Assembly (NCBI GenBank): GCA_036971615.1
Contig: JAYKKR010000002.1
Location: 1,302,001-1,366,000 of the forward strand
Length of the DNA stretch: 64,000 bases
Direction of reading: 5' to 3'
DNA from: Amyloporia xantha
Lineage: Eukaryota; Basidiomycota; Agaricomycetes; Polyporales; Adustoporiaceae
The notes under the pieces are model-generated. The model saw nothing but the letters and a program-made list of their open reading frames with translations. It ran no database searches and was not told the DNA's origin. Every line of letters begins with the position of its first letter. The first letter of the stretch is position 1. Below are positions 9,944-24,056 of the stretch, one piece after another. The translations under genes and the position numbers were made by a program.

Positions 9944-12900
9944 TTACATATCTCGAACGGTATCTCGAAGCTCTTCGATTAGCCCGGAGGCTTCGCTTGG
10001 TGGCTTCTCAATGCTTCGGTCAATGAGTGCTGCACACTGACGGATTCTGTGTATCCGCGAAGTTTAGTATGCTGTCGGTGACTGTCTGGACTACTCACTT
10101 GTTCCGTTTCATTCTACTTTCGATAGCGACTCGCATCCTCTGTGATTCCGTAGAAGCCACATGCAAGATTGGCTCTGGAAGGCCTGCTAATCGAGCACAC
10201 TCTACTCCAAATGCTTCTGTGGTGAAACCGGAAGTGAGTCTATATAAGAATGTCACTTCTCGTGTCCCATCAATGCGCGTATCTTCCGTAAAGCCCATAT
10301 GTAGATTCTCCACGTCCGCAGGAAACTGGCGCTCTAAATCCTCGGCCACTTGAGGATAGTGTGTGATGAACAGAGTTTTGCACCTCTTCGTCTCCACCAG
10401 ATAGTGTAGTACTGCGCTTGCAATTGCCATCTATGGGGCAGGTAAATCAGAATGACCTAATGGGATCGACTATGGACGAGAACGCACGCCATCGAAGGTT
10501 GAAGTTCCTCGGCCAAGTTCGTCTAAAATGACCAGTGTTCTCGGTGTGGCGACTTGCAAGATGTCGCTCGTCTCCTGCATTTCGACCATGAACGTGGATC
10601 GACCCCGAGCGAGCTCGTCCGAGGCTGTGAAAGGTTAGTTCAGAGATCGCGTGAATTAATAACACACAACATTACTCACCGCCCATCCGAGTTAGAACAC
10701 CGTCCAGTAGTCCGATCTTCATGGATTGGGCGGGAACATACGACCCAATCTGTGCCATCTGCGACCATGGATGCATCAGTCATAATCAAACTGGGTGGGA
10801 GGCTGGCAGGGCAGAACTCATACTGACGATAGCACAGATAGCTGTCATTCTGACCATGGAGCTCTTCCCGCCCATATTGGGCCCCGTAATGATCTTACTT
10901 CCAGGCCGTCCATTCCCCATACGCACCGTGTTTGGCACGAACGGATCAGACCTGAGCGCCTCCACCATGGGATGTCTGCCATCAACAATGTCCAACGTGT
11001 CCTCCTCAGTGAACTCTGGTTTCGCGTAACCCTCTTGTAGTGCCACTCGAGCGAGACTCAGTAAGCAGTCGGCAACGGCCAGTTTGTTGACTACATCTCG
11101 CAGTAGACCATAATGGTTCTGCGAGATTTCTTGGAGGAAGGACTGGTAGGCTTCATTCGACGCCGCTTCTAGAGCTTCCTTATACTGTGCCCGCTCCTGA
11201 AGCTTCTCCTTGACTTCGGGTGTGTGATATCGTCTGAGTTTACTTGTACTAAGACACCAAACGTCAGCATTGTAATTGGCACAATTCATCACACTACGAC
11301 AGACCTGGACAAGTGCTGCCAGTTAGCCGGAATTTCGCGTTTCTCATCCTTCCTTATCTCGATTACATACTACAGCGAGTAAGCAGTGTTTCCTCCCAAA
11401 TGTCAATGTTAGCTCACCTCCTCTCCCATCCAAGAGGTGTACGCTAAGGCAGGTTTCTTAATCACCCTACGAACTAGACACGATCAGTCGCACAGTGATG
11501 GCTAACATCGAGGAGGCTTACTGTTCCTCAGCTCATCTACAAGTTCCGACTCGACAACTTGGATGGACTAGCGATGGTAAGTTCACTTTACGCTGTGACA
11601 AGATGGGTCCACTTACCGCTCCCAGACTATCGATGTCGGGGTATTTATCAGGATCGTTCCACATCGCATCCTTCTTGCCTTCTTTTGCCATCTTGATGTT
11701 GACAGCCCCCATGAGCTCTTTCATTGTATCCCTTAGCTTAGGCAAGGCATACACGATGTCATTGAGAAGTGAGGACCTGAAGCCAGCCTCTTTCGGAGTG
11801 GAGAGTGGCTGGAAAGTCGTCGAGATCTTGCTGAATGCGGGAAGAAGGATCGCAAGTTCGCGAGGTGTACACTGAAAAACTCAAATTTTCAATTGCTGTC
11901 ATCCACACCACAATTGCCATACCTTGCCGTATTGTATACGACAAAGGCCTTTTGCGAGGTCGGGCAGGCCCTTCAGGAGTTCGCGCAGGAAGGTCAATTT
12001 CGTAGTCTCGTCTGCCAAGATCTCCTCAACAGCATCGATCCTGTTCTTGAGCATACTGTGGAGATGACTCCACATTCAGCATCATGAAATCGTTGTCAGT
12101 TAAGATGCTCACTGTAGATCAACCAATGGCCTGCCGACCCAACTTCGCAGCATTCGAGCACCAAATTTAGTGGAGGTGTGGTCCAGAATCCACATGAGTG
12201 AGCCTTTCGTAGTATGGTCAGTCTCGTTGTGATATATTTCTCTAAACAAATCACGCAGGTTAGTAGGGCCAATTATAGAATAGCGACCACAAGTACTGAC
12301 AGATTCGTGAGAGTATTGCTGTTGAGCAGCATATGAGTACGCTCTGTGAACTTGGCAAAGAACTTGGTCTCCCGCAAAGAGTCTTCGACGGTGAAGTCAG
12401 ACAGATACTTCACAGCGTATGCTAGTGCCTGTACAACGAGCTTCGGAAAGTCGGTCACGGCCGCCATGAGCTCCCCTATACCGTGTGCTGGTCAGTTCAT
12501 GAGACCAAGCGTGTCAGACGACCACATACCAGAGTTATAGCTATCTGATGCTATCGCAGACTTCGTCTTGTCGGAATAGAATTTTGTGAGTAGCGAGAAT
12601 GCTTCCGTATATGACAGTCCATCTTGAAAGCGCTCTGTTCGAATCTTATGGTCTGCGTTCATGTATTCTGCATTTGAGTGTCTAGCTTTGAGGTAAGGAT
12701 CCGCGAAGATGTCACGACAAGGGGAACGCATACTGAGTGAAGTGTTGGATCATCTTCTCGCTGGATCTGCTCAATTTACTCTGAGGCAACAAAAGCTCGT
12801 GTGGTTTCGAATGCACCATTCTGGTCTGCATGCAGGAGATCAGTGAAGTAACTGCCGAGAGAAGACGGTCGCTCACCTCAAGCTCTGTACGCATGTGATT

Positions 12901-14292
12901 GTCTATGGGTCGTTCATGAGCCCGATGTGTTTCATTGCCGCGCAGGAAGATCTACCTTCAAACTCGTCCCAGACCACATCACCTGTACTAGGTGATATAG
13001 CAACCATCGCTACTCTCACACGCTCGTCAGCACCCATACCGCCCTTGAGTTCTTCAACCAAACATATCAAAGTCGGCGTTGAGGTCAGCTCAATGTCATC
13101 CACCGAGTTCATCTCGTCCACAAATCTACGTAAACGCAATGAGCTTTCATATGTAAACGTAGAACAACATAAGGAATACTCACGTTGTTGCCGTATAGAG
13201 ATGTGTTAGTTTGCGAGAGAAAACCTCATTCCTATTGTCGCCGGCTTTCTTAAGAGCAGCAGTTTCTGTCTGCTCGACGATGCCTACTTTATAGCCTTGC
13301 GAGAGGAGTCTGACGCAGAACAAATGGTAATTCACGTGTTTCGAACATGATCACAGAACATCATACTCACTTTTTCAGGTGAACGTTCCGTCGATGTAGG
13401 GGTATCATGGCGGACAGGAAGTTTCTATGCGGGTAGCAAACAACGCCTAGCTCCTTTGCAGCAATCTGAGAAGTCACAAGACTTTAAGTGGCAACCATGC
13501 AAGACAATTTAATGGGGTACAAACTTTGGCATCTTCACCGAAGAACTTGACCTTGTATCCCACTTCTACCATAAGTATAGTGTCAGGGTATCTCTCCTTC
13601 AATTCCCGGATCTAAATAGCAGTCATAAATCAGATTTGACACAGTTCTGCGTAGCTCGCGCTTACCTGTAGTTCCAGGGGGGTATATGTCAGCCCGCTGG
13701 GCCCCACTTCTGCACCTTTCTTTCTCTTGTTCGGACCCTTCGCAGCAGGTGCTTTGCGCTTGCCTTTCTTTGGCTTATTCTTAGAGTTCGCAAACATCTC
13801 CATGAGCTCGGTGAAACCCTGGTCGGACTCGTCATCGGATGCCTGAGGCTGCTCGTGACCGTCATTGGCCTCCTCAGCCTCGTCTATCTCGAAGTCGACA
13901 TCATCCAAGCGGTTCCGCTGTGTAAATATATTGCTATCTCCAAGCAAGATCTTTTTCGCTTTCTCATGGCGCTTCCTCTGCTCAAGTTGGGTCGAAGGGT
14001 CCTGCGAGGGCTGCACCGCTTGTGTGGGATTGAATCGCCATTGTTCGACAAGACCAAGTTGAGTAGATGGTGGGCCTCTGCCCTCAATTCGCGAGGAGGT
14101 ACCAGCACCCGCGGAGAAGAAGCTACTAGTTGTCTTGACCCTCTTACGCGAATGAGTCGCGTCGTCATCAGACTCAAAGGTCAGGTCAATAGGAGTGCTT
14201 GGACGCTTCTTCTGTTTCGGTTTAGGAGAGTCCGAGGACTGAGAGAAGAAAGAGGAAATTGAGGCCTGTTTCTTTGGGGTGATTGAGGACAT
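9944..14292 (-). CDS. MSH3: DNA mismatch repair protein MSH3, many introns
   Basis: ATG is at 14290-14292 and the stop TAA at 9944-9946. The N-terminus carries a PCNA-interacting PIP box (Q-A-S-I-S-S-F-F), then a Lys-rich disordered region and the start of MutS domain I (Y-T-P-L-E-L-Q). The C-terminal ATPase has Walker [10 protein letters not shown] (10859-10885), and around 10485-10535 [13 protein letters not shown] (Walker B/signature). These are followed by the T-H-Y-P switch segment and the dimerisation tail. The PIP box placement and the S-S-F-F motif favour MSH3 over MSH2/MSH6. The last intron (10047-10098, GTGAGT...CACAG) joins R-N-K to I-R-Q-C, adding about 35 residues. With MSH2 it forms MutS-beta, recognising insertion/deletion loops in the nucleus. 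It is divergent from the 14526 gene (233 bp) and convergent with POL5. Confidence 0.95.
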
Positions 14293-14525
14293 GGTGATAA
14301 TGCAAGAAGATAGAATGTAAGGTCACAGACCAAGTTCAATGATGGCAGGCGTGAGGCCTTGAGGATCGAGAGTGGAATTGTTACGCGTTGTGGGCGCGTC
14401 TGTGTCACGTGCATCTTCTGATTTGTGAAACGCGTGTGTTTGACTGCGCAGCAAGGAACATCCTCCGTTGACACTCGACTGTAATTTCGCCATGAGAGAT
14501 AACCGGCGCAGGTTGTCTCTGCACC

Positions 14526-16648
14526 ATGTTGTTACCCTTCGTTCTCCTGGTATTCTGTCCACTGGTCTTGGTTTGGGCATCTCAGCAGCCCCTCACTAGG
14601 CCTTACCCAGAACCGTTCGACAATTCGACTGCTCCATTTATTTTTAACTCGCTTTCATCACTGCTCGTGCAATGGCCGAATACATATCACGGTAACGGCC
14701 ACACAGTCATACCAGGTATCCTCGAGCCATACACTCTTCTGTACCATGCGCGGAAGGATGCAAACGTCCCACCTCCGTCTCCCGAATGGTTCGCCTTCGA
14801 TCCCGAGATGAGCTACGGGATCATGGGCGGGCGTGGCGGAGAAACCTTCCTGCTCACCTATAGGAACATTCGCCCGGCAAGGATTGTCTACTTTGATGGG
14901 ATGAGTGCAGCGCTGAACGAGGCCGGCTGGCTGGACAGCCAGGAAGTGCTCATCAAAAACATGACGAGGGGTTCCAACGATACCAACTACCCGCCGCCTC
15001 GGAGCGAGTACCAGCGAGCGACTAAACTGTGCAAATGGGGTCAAGAGTTTGGTGTGGATGGCTTCGTGCGCATGAACGCCGGATTGTGAGTGAATCGTAC
15101 TATGTGAGAGCGACTGGTCGGGGCACTCCTTAGGGTTGAACGAGGGCCGTTGATACTGTCATTGATAATGCCAATGCCAGTGCCAACAAGCCGTCTTCAG
15201 CAAAGAGGTACTCTTCAATGCTTTATGCAGTATCAATCGCTGTTGTTGTTGCTTGATTTTATCGTTCTAAAGAATAATTTCCGGAGCAACACCAACGTAG
15301 CCCTGTGTACTTACGAGAGACCATCTATACTTAGTGAGCTTATGTGGTGTGACTTCAACTCGCCTGCAATCCAGCTCGTCAGCCATCTCAACATCACCAC
15401 TCCTGGCACCCAACCCGATATCCCTGACACACCGCCCCGCCCTCCCAACGATGGTCCAGCTGAACGTGCGCCAGAACCCCCTACAGGCCCTCCTGGACGA
15501 AGACCTCGGCGTGGTCCTGGTGGTGGCGCCATGTCTCCCCTCGGCATAACTAGTTTCGGCGAATGGCTGCGTGCCGCCTCGCAGCGCGGATTGAACCCCC
15601 AGCCACATGTCCTCCTCGACTATGCGTCCTTTGTCACCTTTTACCACCCGCGTCTGCGCAGTCTCATCCCGGCGCGTGAGGGACAGACCATGCGGCAGCA
15701 CCGCATTTGGCCGAATATCTCGGGCGCGGACGCACAGTCCGTATTGGATGAAGTGGAGGAGGTGCTGCAGCGCCCGCCGTGGAGGCGAGCGGGAAGTGGG
15801 ATGGATTGGGGTGCGCTTGCGAGGAATGTATTGGAAGAGTGGGCCAGCCGGGTCGTCCAGTTACGCGAATTCCTCGGGAACTCGTCCGTCGCGCTCGAAG
15901 CAGGAGCCCCGATCAACACCAATGAGACGCTAGCAACGGTGCGTCGGCTGACATACTCCCCACTAAACCCCTTCATGGACACACGGGCTGCGTCCAACTC
16001 GTCGGCGTGGGACTGGTTCTTCGATCCCAGCGCGCCGTCAGTAGACGTATTCGCCGAGCAGTATCCACCACATGGACCTCCTCCCGTTCCTCCTCATCCT
16101 GCCGCGAATGCGAACGCTTCCGCCCTTCGTCGTTGCATGTATTCTGCCACAGGGTTCCTTAATGACCCTCGCATCCACAAGACCCCGCAGGAGATTCTCC
16201 TACAGACAAGCGTGGAAACTGTGCTGCAGCGTCTTTGCTCAGACTACGGCGCTGTTTTCGTGGAGAGCATGGACACCGACGATCACGCTTCAAAGCAGAG
16301 CGTCAAGGACCTGATTGCCAAGTGGGAGGCACGCATCGTCAGCTTGATGGGATGGCTCGACTGGACCGAATGGCATCGATGCAACGAAGTATGCCCCCGG
16401 GATGTACGTCTTTCGATCTTCTGGTTCGTTCGTGATGAATGTGCTTATACATTCTACGCTCTACGCAGAGCGTGTGTACTGTGCCAATGTGGCCGTTGAA
16501 CTGGTTCTCAGGCGAGGAGCCCAGCAATCCTGGGGACTGGGTGCCCAGATGTATGAACCTCATTCCCGAATTCCGCCAAGGTCCTGGCAGACGGCGGCTC
16601 GTGGAAGCGCTCGTGGATTCAAGGGGGATCGATCATTATGAACCGTGA
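14526..16648 (+). CDS. conserved fungal secreted/membrane protein of unknown function
   Basis: The protein is about 602 aa. Exons: 14526-15085, 15335-16403, 16469-16648 (603 codons including stop). A clear signal peptide or anchor opens it (hydrophobic LLPFVLLVFCPLVLVWA). Conserved-looking blocks follow: a G-I-M-G-G-R-G-G-E-T segment, 'RPARIVYFDGMSAALNEAGW' with N-glycosylation sites, and across the first splice 'GFVRMNAGFELMWCDF'. A Pro-rich linker lies at about residues 215-255. The C-terminal third is Cys-containing. I recognise this as an uncharacterised protein type spread among fungi, but know no activity. Many N-x-S/T sites suggest a secretory-pathway product. Intron 1 is unusually long (249 nt). 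It shares the intergenic space with MSH3, which runs the other way. Confidence 0.8.
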
Positions 16649-16993
16649 TCCATGAACGCATCATCAGTCATTGCTGGCTTACGATGTATCCTCTGTTCTG
16701 TGTTATGAGTGCATTACTATTTTTCATGAACGCGGGCCCAAATGTTGTTTATTTCCTTCGGCCGATATAGCTTTCGTCAACCTCGATTCCACATTCCTGC
16801 TTTGTTTGTCAAGCTGTGAAGGCCCTCTCGTGCCATGTTTTCTGTCACCATGGTTCATTACAGCGACCTCACTATGTATATCAAATGTGGTATTTTACAA
16901 ATATGGATCCGCGTTACATATATGCCCGAGTAAGATTAAGCACCATCCATTCAGTCGGTCCCGACTTGTAAACTATACAACCCTTTCAATCAC
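16649..16993. other. intergenic, convergent 3' ends
   Basis: 345 bp lie between the stops of two convergent genes. The stretch is AT-richer than its flanks and probably holds both 3' untranslated regions. I see no gene here. Confidence 0.5.
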
Positions 16994-19154
16994 TCAATAT
17001 CTCGTATCCACGCTGCGCGCCCTGGGCCGATGATGATGATGCCTTCTCCTCGACTGGTCCTTGATCAAGACAGTCGCCCCGCCCTGTGCCTGCCCGGGAT
17101 ACCCACCTGCAGCCATTCCCCCTTGCCCACCATATGCACCGTTACCACCGTATCCACCATATCCGCCATACCCACCGTACCCACCGCCGGCGTAGCCAGT
17201 AGACGTGCCGGGCATGACACCTCCCAGCGCCCCACCATATGCAGCAGCACCTGTGGGTGCCGTCATCCCGCCCCCGCCCATGCCGCCATATGCAGCAGCA
17301 CCTGTGGGTGCCGCCATCCCGCCCATGCCACCGCCCATGCCACCAGCGCCACCATACCCTCCTGCGCCGTACGCGCCGGCACCTCCGCCGTATCCACCGT
17401 ATCCGCCTGCACCTCCAGCCCCTGGGTATGTCGTGGTCCCTGCTGCAGGCTGTATGACTGTCACCGGGGCCCCGGCTCCTCCCATGTTCCCCGCAACGCC
17501 TCCCATGTTCCCTCCAATGCCTCCCATTCCTCCCCCAACGCCTCCCATTCCCCCCGCTCCCATAGGACTTGCGCCGCCAGGTATCGGAGTCCCCGCGGGC
17601 GACACAGACATCCGTCCCCTACCCATCATCCCGCCCGCACCTACTCCCGCCGACAGAGTCGACCCTGCAGATGACACGCGACGCAGGGGGCGCCGTGGCC
17701 GAGCAGCGTAGCCGCGCGAGAGAACGCCTCCTCCACCCTGACCTCCTCCGTAGCCGAGCCCTGCAGCCCCGGCACCAGCGTAGTTGATCGGGTTCGCGCC
17801 ACCGTTGGCATAGTCGATTGGGTTGATGGAGCCGCCGCCGATGCCCCCTCCTGCTCCGCCTAGTCCACCTCCTCCTGCGCCCATTCCGCCTGCGCCGACT
17901 CCACCACCCATATAAGGCGATGCTCCGCCGACTGCGCCCGGCGTCCCTGCACCCATTCCTGCACCCATCCCTGCACCCATCCCCGCTGCACCCATCCCTG
18001 CACCACCCATCCCTGCACCACCCATCCCCGCACCACCCATCCCCGCACCACCCATCCCTTGCGCTACGCCGCCTCCCATGCCTCCCATACCACCATAGCC
18101 CATGCCTTCAGCGCCCATACCGGCCGCGCCCACTCCTCCCATTCCTACTCCTCCCATTCCTGCTCCTCCCATTCCTACTCCTCCCATTCCTGCTCCCCCC
18201 ATTCCTGCTCCCATTCCATTGCCTCCCATTTCGGCGACCAACACCTGTTAGCAAGAGGGTGTACATCAGCATGTATTGAAACCTCAGCGTAAAGCGGCAA
18301 ACGCACCCTTCTTGCGATACGCTGTGCGGTCGCCGCTGCGGATTCCGCCGCATCCTGACGCCCATACGTGTCCAATGCGCGGCCGGTATATTGCCAAAGC
18401 TGCGTCGCTGTCAGTGCCAAACAAGTAAATCAGTACCGTGGACGGGTGATTGCCTCGCTGACGCACATTCGCCAATAGCTATTGCAATCAAGGCCTCGCG
18501 CTGTCGCTCGATATCGCCAGCAAGTGGCTGGAAGAGGGCAGACTGATGATATTTCCAATTGCGGTATGCTTCGTACGCTGCCGCAGCGCCGATGTCTGCT
18601 GGGAGGACTTGAGCGAGGTTGACCTGGACAGGAAGTGATACATTAGGACACCGGGGCCAAGATAGTGCGTGGTGAAGGGGAAAGATCGCACCAGTCCACC
18701 ATAAATGCGGCGATGCCAATAGCGCGCCTCATTGAAGCCGACCCCGACGGCGGAGGACATGCGGCTCGTGATGGAATTGTAAAAGCCGCTGTGAAGAGTA
18801 GGGTATCGAAGATTTGTGAAGTCAGTGTCAACGTCAAGGTATGGGATATACTGGAATGGGCACGTACACGTCGTCATAGTAAGCGTGGGCGCGAAAGAAG
18901 TCCAGTCCGCCCCCTGCGCACAGCGATGCATGAGCTCAGTGGTGACGTCCCACGTGGAGAAGAGAGGGAGCAAGAAAGACGTACATCCAGGTTGTGGCTC
19001 GAAGGCCGGCTCAGGTGGCTCGGAGAATTTGAACTGCGTCAGTGCGCCGTGTGAGCAGGGCAGTTACGCGGAATGTCAGGACCGGAGGGAAGAAACTAAC
19101 CTCTGGGGTGCCCCACTTCTCCGTTGCAATGGATTGATAGTGTGCATAGGCCAT
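16994..19154 (-). CDS. fungal protein with CipC-like helical block and long Gly/Met-rich repeat tail
   Basis: The protein is about 584 aa. Exons (minus): 19154-19101, 19033-18985, 18913-18868, four middle exons between there and 18247, and the long last exon 18244-16994; lengths sum to 585 codons. The N-terminal ~168 residues are an ordered domain with G-L-D-F-F-R-A-H-A-Y-Y-D-D, G-F-N-E-A-R-Y-W-H-R-R-I-Y-G-G-L and D-I-G-A-A-A-A-Y-E-A-Y-R-N-W-K-Y-H. The last block resembles the A-G-A-A-x-Y-E-A helix of CipC-type (antibiotic-response, DUF3759-like) fungal proteins; this is inference, not a firm assignment. The remaining ~416 residues are almost wholly G, M, A, with short Y/G and His-rich ends (R-R-R-H-H-H-H). 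There is no signal peptide. The tail is probably disordered or phase-separating. The function is unknown. Confidence 0.8.
17945..18236 (-). repeat. 15-nt coding minisatellite (GMGGA/GMGGV units)
   Basis: Within the last exon of the Gly-rich gene, tandem 15-nt units each encode five residues (variants of G-M-G-G-A, G-M-G-G-V, G-M-G-A). One cluster lies at about 17945-18060 and another at about 18135-18236. Units differ by one or two bases, so the array is old or is being homogenised incompletely. A separate near-duplicate of about 40 nt lies at 17235-17275 and 17284-17324 (T-A-P-T-G-A-A-A-Y-G-G). The array is length-variable in principle. Confidence 0.8.
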
Positions 19155-19628
19155 AACGATGTCTAGTAGGTTTCGTGAGTTTCGTAAGTAATTGTTGCTA
19201 ACTTTTTAGGCAGAAGGCAGAGGGGGTATCTGAGTCGTAAGTGTCGACAGTGGTGCTGCAGGGGGCCTTGTTGATATCATCTGTAGTCGGACGACGTCAC
19301 TGGCCGCGAGGCGAGCATCCATCGCTGGATCGCTGGGAGAATTGGCTGCATAGTCAAGGCGAGACCGCAATGATGTCGAGCTCCTCCCTCAGACGCCCAG
19401 AGCTCCGGGCGGTGGTCATGCCGCGGTGTCCACTCCGCGGCCGATCAACAAACAATCTCCAGATCAATCCGTCACTTACTTCCGTGCATCCAGATATCCA
19501 GCTGAGGTTGCTGAGCTGCAAGGTCGGGTCAAACGTGGCTTTCCTCATATGCAGGCGTTTCTCATGAACCGGGGTTGTGCAAAAGTGAATAAGGTCTAGT
19601 GTGAACGTAAAATATACCAAATGTCCTT
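19155..19628. other. intergenic between two minus-strand genes
   Basis: 474 bp contain the 5' region of the Gly-rich gene (possible 5'-UTR intron ending CTAG just before its ATG) and the 3' region of LETM1. A plus-strand frame here has no protein-like features. I see no gene. Confidence 0.5.
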
Positions 19629-21902
<2,274 letters not shown>

Positions 21903-22063
21903 TAATTTTGCTGATTATACGCAGATGAGGGGTACCGGTAGAGTGACGAAGGTAGACGGAGCATGCAGAAAGACCGTGACGCCGGAGATGACGCCAGTCA
22001 GTCGGCGACGAGCTCGCCGAAAGAGCTGTTTGCGCGTATTGACTTGTCTTTTTCGCGATCACG
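21903..22063. promoter_or_regulatory. short divergent promoter region
   Basis: Only 161 bp separate the start codons of LETM1 (-) and the ALKBH1-type gene (+), so both must be driven from a shared or overlapping promoter. I see no clear TATA box. The assignment rests on geometry alone. Confidence 0.55.
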
Positions 22064-23709
22064 ATGCCGGCGGTGACGACGGCGACGATGGTATCTGCAG
22101 AATTGAATGACCCAACGAGCGCAGTGTATAAGAAGGCGCGGAGGCAGTATCTGAAGACCACTCGCAACAGAAACGAACACATCGAGGCAGAATGGACGCC
22201 GTTCAGGGCGGCGGAGAAGAAGTACAAGGCGCGGTTCCCGCTTCCTGATCTCTCTAATGTTCTAGATCTTGCAACTCTGGATGCTTCTCGGTCTGAAGAG
22301 GTGTCCAAGGGGAAATGGAAGGGGAGGGGAGATGCGGTCCAGTACAGGGAAATCGAGTTAAGGTCCACGGAGGGATCGTCGGGGAGCGGAAAGGGATATG
22401 TCTTCCCGAGCACGCCTGGTGGGCAGCCTGCTACTATATGCAAGGGCTATACGTATTCATGTGCGTATCATCTGTACATCTATGCAATAGGACTCGTCCT
22501 TCTGCCGTCGTTCGTCCCACATGAGGAGCAAAGACGGCTCGTGCGATGGGCACTTTGCGATCAGGCCCGCCGCCCGAACGAAACCAACCTCGATGCCCAT
22601 TATGTTCTCCCAGAAGACGGCTTATGGAACAAATATTCCGATACTGGGAGGAATAATTGCGAAGACGAGCTTGTTCAGCCTCGCGTATCCACTTCGTCGA
22701 TGCCGGAAGTAATCGCAGTCCCTGAAGCCCCTGGTCCTCGCAAGCTAGTCTCCAACGAACCCGCAAACAAGCAGAATATTTCATCACTATCTGCAACTCC
22801 CAAGCCCCCTCCAGCGCCCTCCTCGACGGTACAGCCCGCACGCATATCCGCCCTCGTACCAAAGCTCCGATGGGCCAATATCGGATGGTCATACCACTGG
22901 GGCACCAAACAGTATGACTTTACCAAAGGAAAGGGCGTCATCAGCCATCAGATAAACGACGTATGTAGACGCGCAGTTCGGACGGTGAGATGGGACGACG
23001 TTTTTGGCGATGAGAGCATACCGAGCGAGGAATGGGGAGACGACGGCCCCGATTGGGATTCCTGGAATGAAACCTATGGTGAGGCCATTCCAAACTTGGG
23101 TGGTAGGACGAGTCTGAATAACATCCTGCAGAACCTGACGCTGGCATCATCAACTTCTACCAGACAAAAGTGAGGAAAGACGCACCTGCATATGTTAAAA
23201 AAGTCTTACTCTCTCCGGCTCGATGATCTAGGATACGCTGATGGCCCATGTCGACCGCTCAGAAGTATGCGCAACATCACCACTTGTCTCTGTATCGCAA
23301 GTCTCCTTTTTTCAAACTACGGACTTCTGTCACTCATACGGTTCATACTCATTAGGCTAGGCTGTGCAGCGATATTCCTGATCGGTGGCCTCACGCGCGA
23401 TGTCGAGCCTATTCCTATACTTCTCCGCTCCGGCGACGTGGTCATCATGTCTGGTCCTGCATGTCGGCGAGCGTATCACGGTCCGTACAAGCCTCCCTTA
23501 CATTGCAAGTTAACTTATGGCCTACTTCGATAGGCGTACCACGGATACTCGAAGGCACACTACCACTTCACCTTCAGGCAAGCGAGGATGACGAAGAGTG
23601 GAAGATATACGAAGAGTACCTACAAACGACGCGGATTAACATCAATGTTAGACAAGTGTTTCCACGGGGTTTCGATCCAGCTCTCGACGCTGTCGGGGCT
23701 GGATCGTAG
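22064..23709 (+). CDS. AlkB/ALKBH1-type Fe(II)/2-oxoglutarate dioxygenase
   Basis: The protein is about 472 aa. Exons: 22064-23078, 23132-23169, 23232-23296, 23356-23480, 23534-23709 (473 codons with stop). Family marks: 'GLVLLPSFVPHEEQRRLVRW' opening the catalytic core; N-F-Y-Q-T-K then M-A-H-V-D-R-S-E (first two iron ligands H and D); A-I-F-L-I-G-G-L-T-R-D; A-Y-H-G-V-P-R-I (third ligand H); and I-N-V-R-Q-V-F (2-oxoglutarate-binding Arg). The AIFLIGG block and long N-terminal extension point to the ALKBH1 branch, demethylases acting on nucleic acids (tRNA, DNA or mtDNA in animals). The third intron is GC-AG. The first ATG is taken; the alternative at 22088 would drop 8 residues. About 12 residues near 22441-22490 look inserted relative to the family. 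Confidence 0.93.
23297..23355 (+). other. GC-AG intron
   Basis: A 59-nt intron begins GCAAGT and ends ATTAG inside the ALKBH1-type gene. It is the only join I found that keeps the S-V-S-L-G-C-A-A-I-F frame; none of the nearby GT donors (gtatgc, gtctct, gtatcg, gtctcc) gives the right phase with any acceptor. GCAAGT is the known consensus for the rare GC donor class. Confidence 0.85.
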
Positions 23710-24056
23710 CAATACGTACGTGGAAGTAATGATTTGTTCGTTCTGGAGATCTATCGAGATTATGTACAGCTCATCCAGGTAGCACGGCAGTAAAAAAGCG
23801 AGTTCATATACGATATGATCCCCCCGACATGGTCGACATACCTAACCAAGGGGAGACGGCGATTAGGTAGGACGAACCCTTCAAAGGCCACCAAAGGCCA
23901 CCATATCCAAGCCTGCAGACGCACATCCTCTCCCATCCCGAATAGAGTAGAACAGGGCAGCGAAGTAGGCTAAGACAGCCCATAAGAACTGCGACAATGC
24001 AACATACCTTGTTGCATGTGACATCGTGACCCGTCTCCGCAGCCTAAAATAGAGCG

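Noticed and set aside
17030..18292. Long plus-strand frames rich in Pro, Ser and His
   Set aside because: They mirror the Gly/Met repeats of the minus-strand exon; repeats without stops in one frame leave the opposite strand open too. The minus-strand gene has clean introns and a sensible head domain.
22441..22490. Possible intron GTGCGT...AATAG in the ALKBH1-type gene
   Set aside because: It would be only 30 nt and creates a TGA at the join; reading through keeps the frame open.
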